A stretch of DNA of 14,691 nucleotides from Devosia sp. (GTDB lineage Bacteria; Pseudomonadota; Alphaproteobacteria; Rhizobiales; Devosiaceae), in the NCBI GenBank assembly GCA_028290245.1, contig JAQGKG010000350.1:1-14691 (forward strand). The letters run 5' to 3'. The position numbers and the translations under genes were made by a program. The notes beneath the pieces are model-generated. The model did not search any database, was not told the DNA's origin, and worked only from the letters and a program-made list of their open reading frames with translations. Shown piece by piece: positions 13,851 to 14,691 of this stretch; the stretch's first letter is position 1, and each line of letters begins with the position of its first letter.

Positions 13851-14691
13851 ATGACCACACCAGCGCTCGGCGTCTGCTACTATCCTGAACACTGGGCTGA
13901 GGAGGTTTGGGAGCGCGATGCCACTCGGATGGCCCAAGTCGGCATCGCCTGGGTCCGGATTGGGGAGTTTGCCTGGTCCAAGCTGGAGCCCACGCCAGGC
14001 AACCTGACCTTCGACTGGATCATCCGGGCGATGGACGTGTTGGGTCGGCATGGCCTCAAGGTGGTATTCGGCACCCCGACCGCCACGCCGCCGCGCTGGA
14101 TGGTGGATAAGCATCCCGACATGTTGCCGGTCGATGCTCGCGGCCAGCGCAAGGGTTTTGGGTCGCGTCGGCACTATGATTTTAGCCACCTCGGCTATCG
14201 CGAGGAAGCCGGCCGCATCACGCGCCTGTTGGCTGATACTGTTGGCCAGCACCCGGCGCTCGGCGCCTGGCAGACCGACAATGAATATGGCTGCCACGGT
14301 ACCACGTACTCGTATTCGCCCGCTGCCAACGAGGGGTTCCAGCTCTGGTTGCAGGACAAGTACGGCACCGTCGAAGCGCTGAACAAGGCTTGGGGCAACG
14401 TGTTCTGGTCGATGGAATACAACCGCTTTGACCAGATCGAACTACCAAACCTGTTGGTCTGCGAAGCAGCGCCCGCGCATGACATGGATTTCCGGCGCTA
14501 TACGTCGGATCAGGTCGCCGCCTTCAATAAGGTCCAATACGACATCCTCAAACAAGTGCGGCCCGACCTGCCGGTGATTCATAACTTCATGAGCCGCACC
14601 AGCGACTTCGACCACTACGAAGTGGCCAAGACGCTCGATATCGCAAGCTGGGACAGCTACCCGCTCGGCCACCTCGCGGTCAGCAACGAGC
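13851..14691 (+). CDS. GH42 beta-galactosidase, N-terminal 280 residues (cut by the window edge)
   Basis: Glycoside hydrolase family 42 enzyme releasing galactose from beta-galactosides. The frame is open from ATG 13851 to the window end with no stop; GH42 proteins are usually 640-700 residues, so well over half is missing. GVCYYPEHW, IGEFAWSKLEP, GTPTATPPRWM and the TDNEYG segment (142-147) are family hallmarks; Glu145 is the expected acid/base. The nucleophile glutamate lies beyond the window. No signal peptide, so likely intracellular, needing a transporter for small galactosides. It starts 10 bp after the lactonase with only a weak ribosome binding site (GAGA), and would supply galactose to the preceding genes. 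Confidence 0.93.
   Translation, partial: MTTPALGVCYYPEHWAEEVWERDATRMAQVGIAWVRIGEFAWSKLEPTPGNLTFDWIIRAMDVLGRHGLKVVFGTPTATPPRWMVDKHPDMLPVDARGQRKGFGSRRHYDFSHLGYREEAGRITRLLADTVGQHPALGAWQTDNEYGCHGTTYSYSPAANEGFQLWLQDKYGTVEALNKAWGNVFWSMEYNRFDQIELPNLLVCEAAPAHDMDFRRYTSDQVAAFNKVQYDILKQVRPDLPVIHNFMSRTSDFDHYEVAKTLDIASWDSYPLGHLAVSNE

Noticed and set aside
1..14691. Search for a defence system, mobile element, CRISPR array or tRNA
   Set aside because: No transposase, integrase, regularly spaced repeats, toxin-antitoxin pair, nuclease/helicase genes or cloverleaf was recognised; nearly all of the sequence is explained by metabolic and regulatory genes.

Overview
The window looks like chromosomal DNA of a GC-rich alphaproteobacterium, most probably from the Hyphomicrobiales (Devosia-like is my best guess, not proven). 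Pointers are the gene order ppiD-trpEGDC-moaC-moeA-lexA, the GAAC-N7-GAAC type of SOS operator found in this class, and a De Ley-Doudoroff sugar-acid module of rhizobial type. I see no insertion sequence, phage gene, tRNA, rRNA or CRISPR array.

Left part (2-8593, all + strand): the C-terminal ~90% of a PpiD-type periplasmic folding factor, then unfused trpE and trpG, trpD, trpC, moaC and moeA. From trpG to moeA each start codon overlaps the preceding stop codon, so tryptophan and molybdenum-cofactor genes form one translationally coupled chain. A 105-bp gap then holds a well-formed promoter with two oppositely oriented LexA boxes in front of lexA. lexA overlaps by one base a small secreted protein with four cysteines that I do not recognise; it appears to be an internal duplication. 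A strong rho-independent terminator closes the unit.

Middle part (8594-9319): a ~300-nt gene-free leader with short direct repeats and a hairpin beside the ribosome binding site, then a 70-residue cold-shock protein gene, a UUCG-capped hairpin and a terminator. Facing it is the terminator of the next, minus-strand gene.

Right part (9320-14691): a sugar-catabolic locus. An IlvD/Edd-family sugar-acid dehydratase (minus strand) diverges across a 288-bp regulatory gap from dgoK, dgoA, an SMP-30-type sugar lactonase and a GH42 beta-galactosidase cut by the window edge. Together these would take a beta-galactoside through galactose, galactonolactone, galactonate, 2-keto-3-deoxygalactonate (KDGal) and its 6-phosphate (KDPGal) to pyruvate and glyceraldehyde 3-phosphate. 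The only step not in view is the galactose 1-dehydrogenase. No regulator or transporter for this locus is visible here.

Most of the window is ordinary core and accessory metabolism. The items most worth a second look are the duplicated-motif secreted protein coupled to lexA, the double LexA operator, the cspA leader, and the substrate of the IlvD-type dehydratase.
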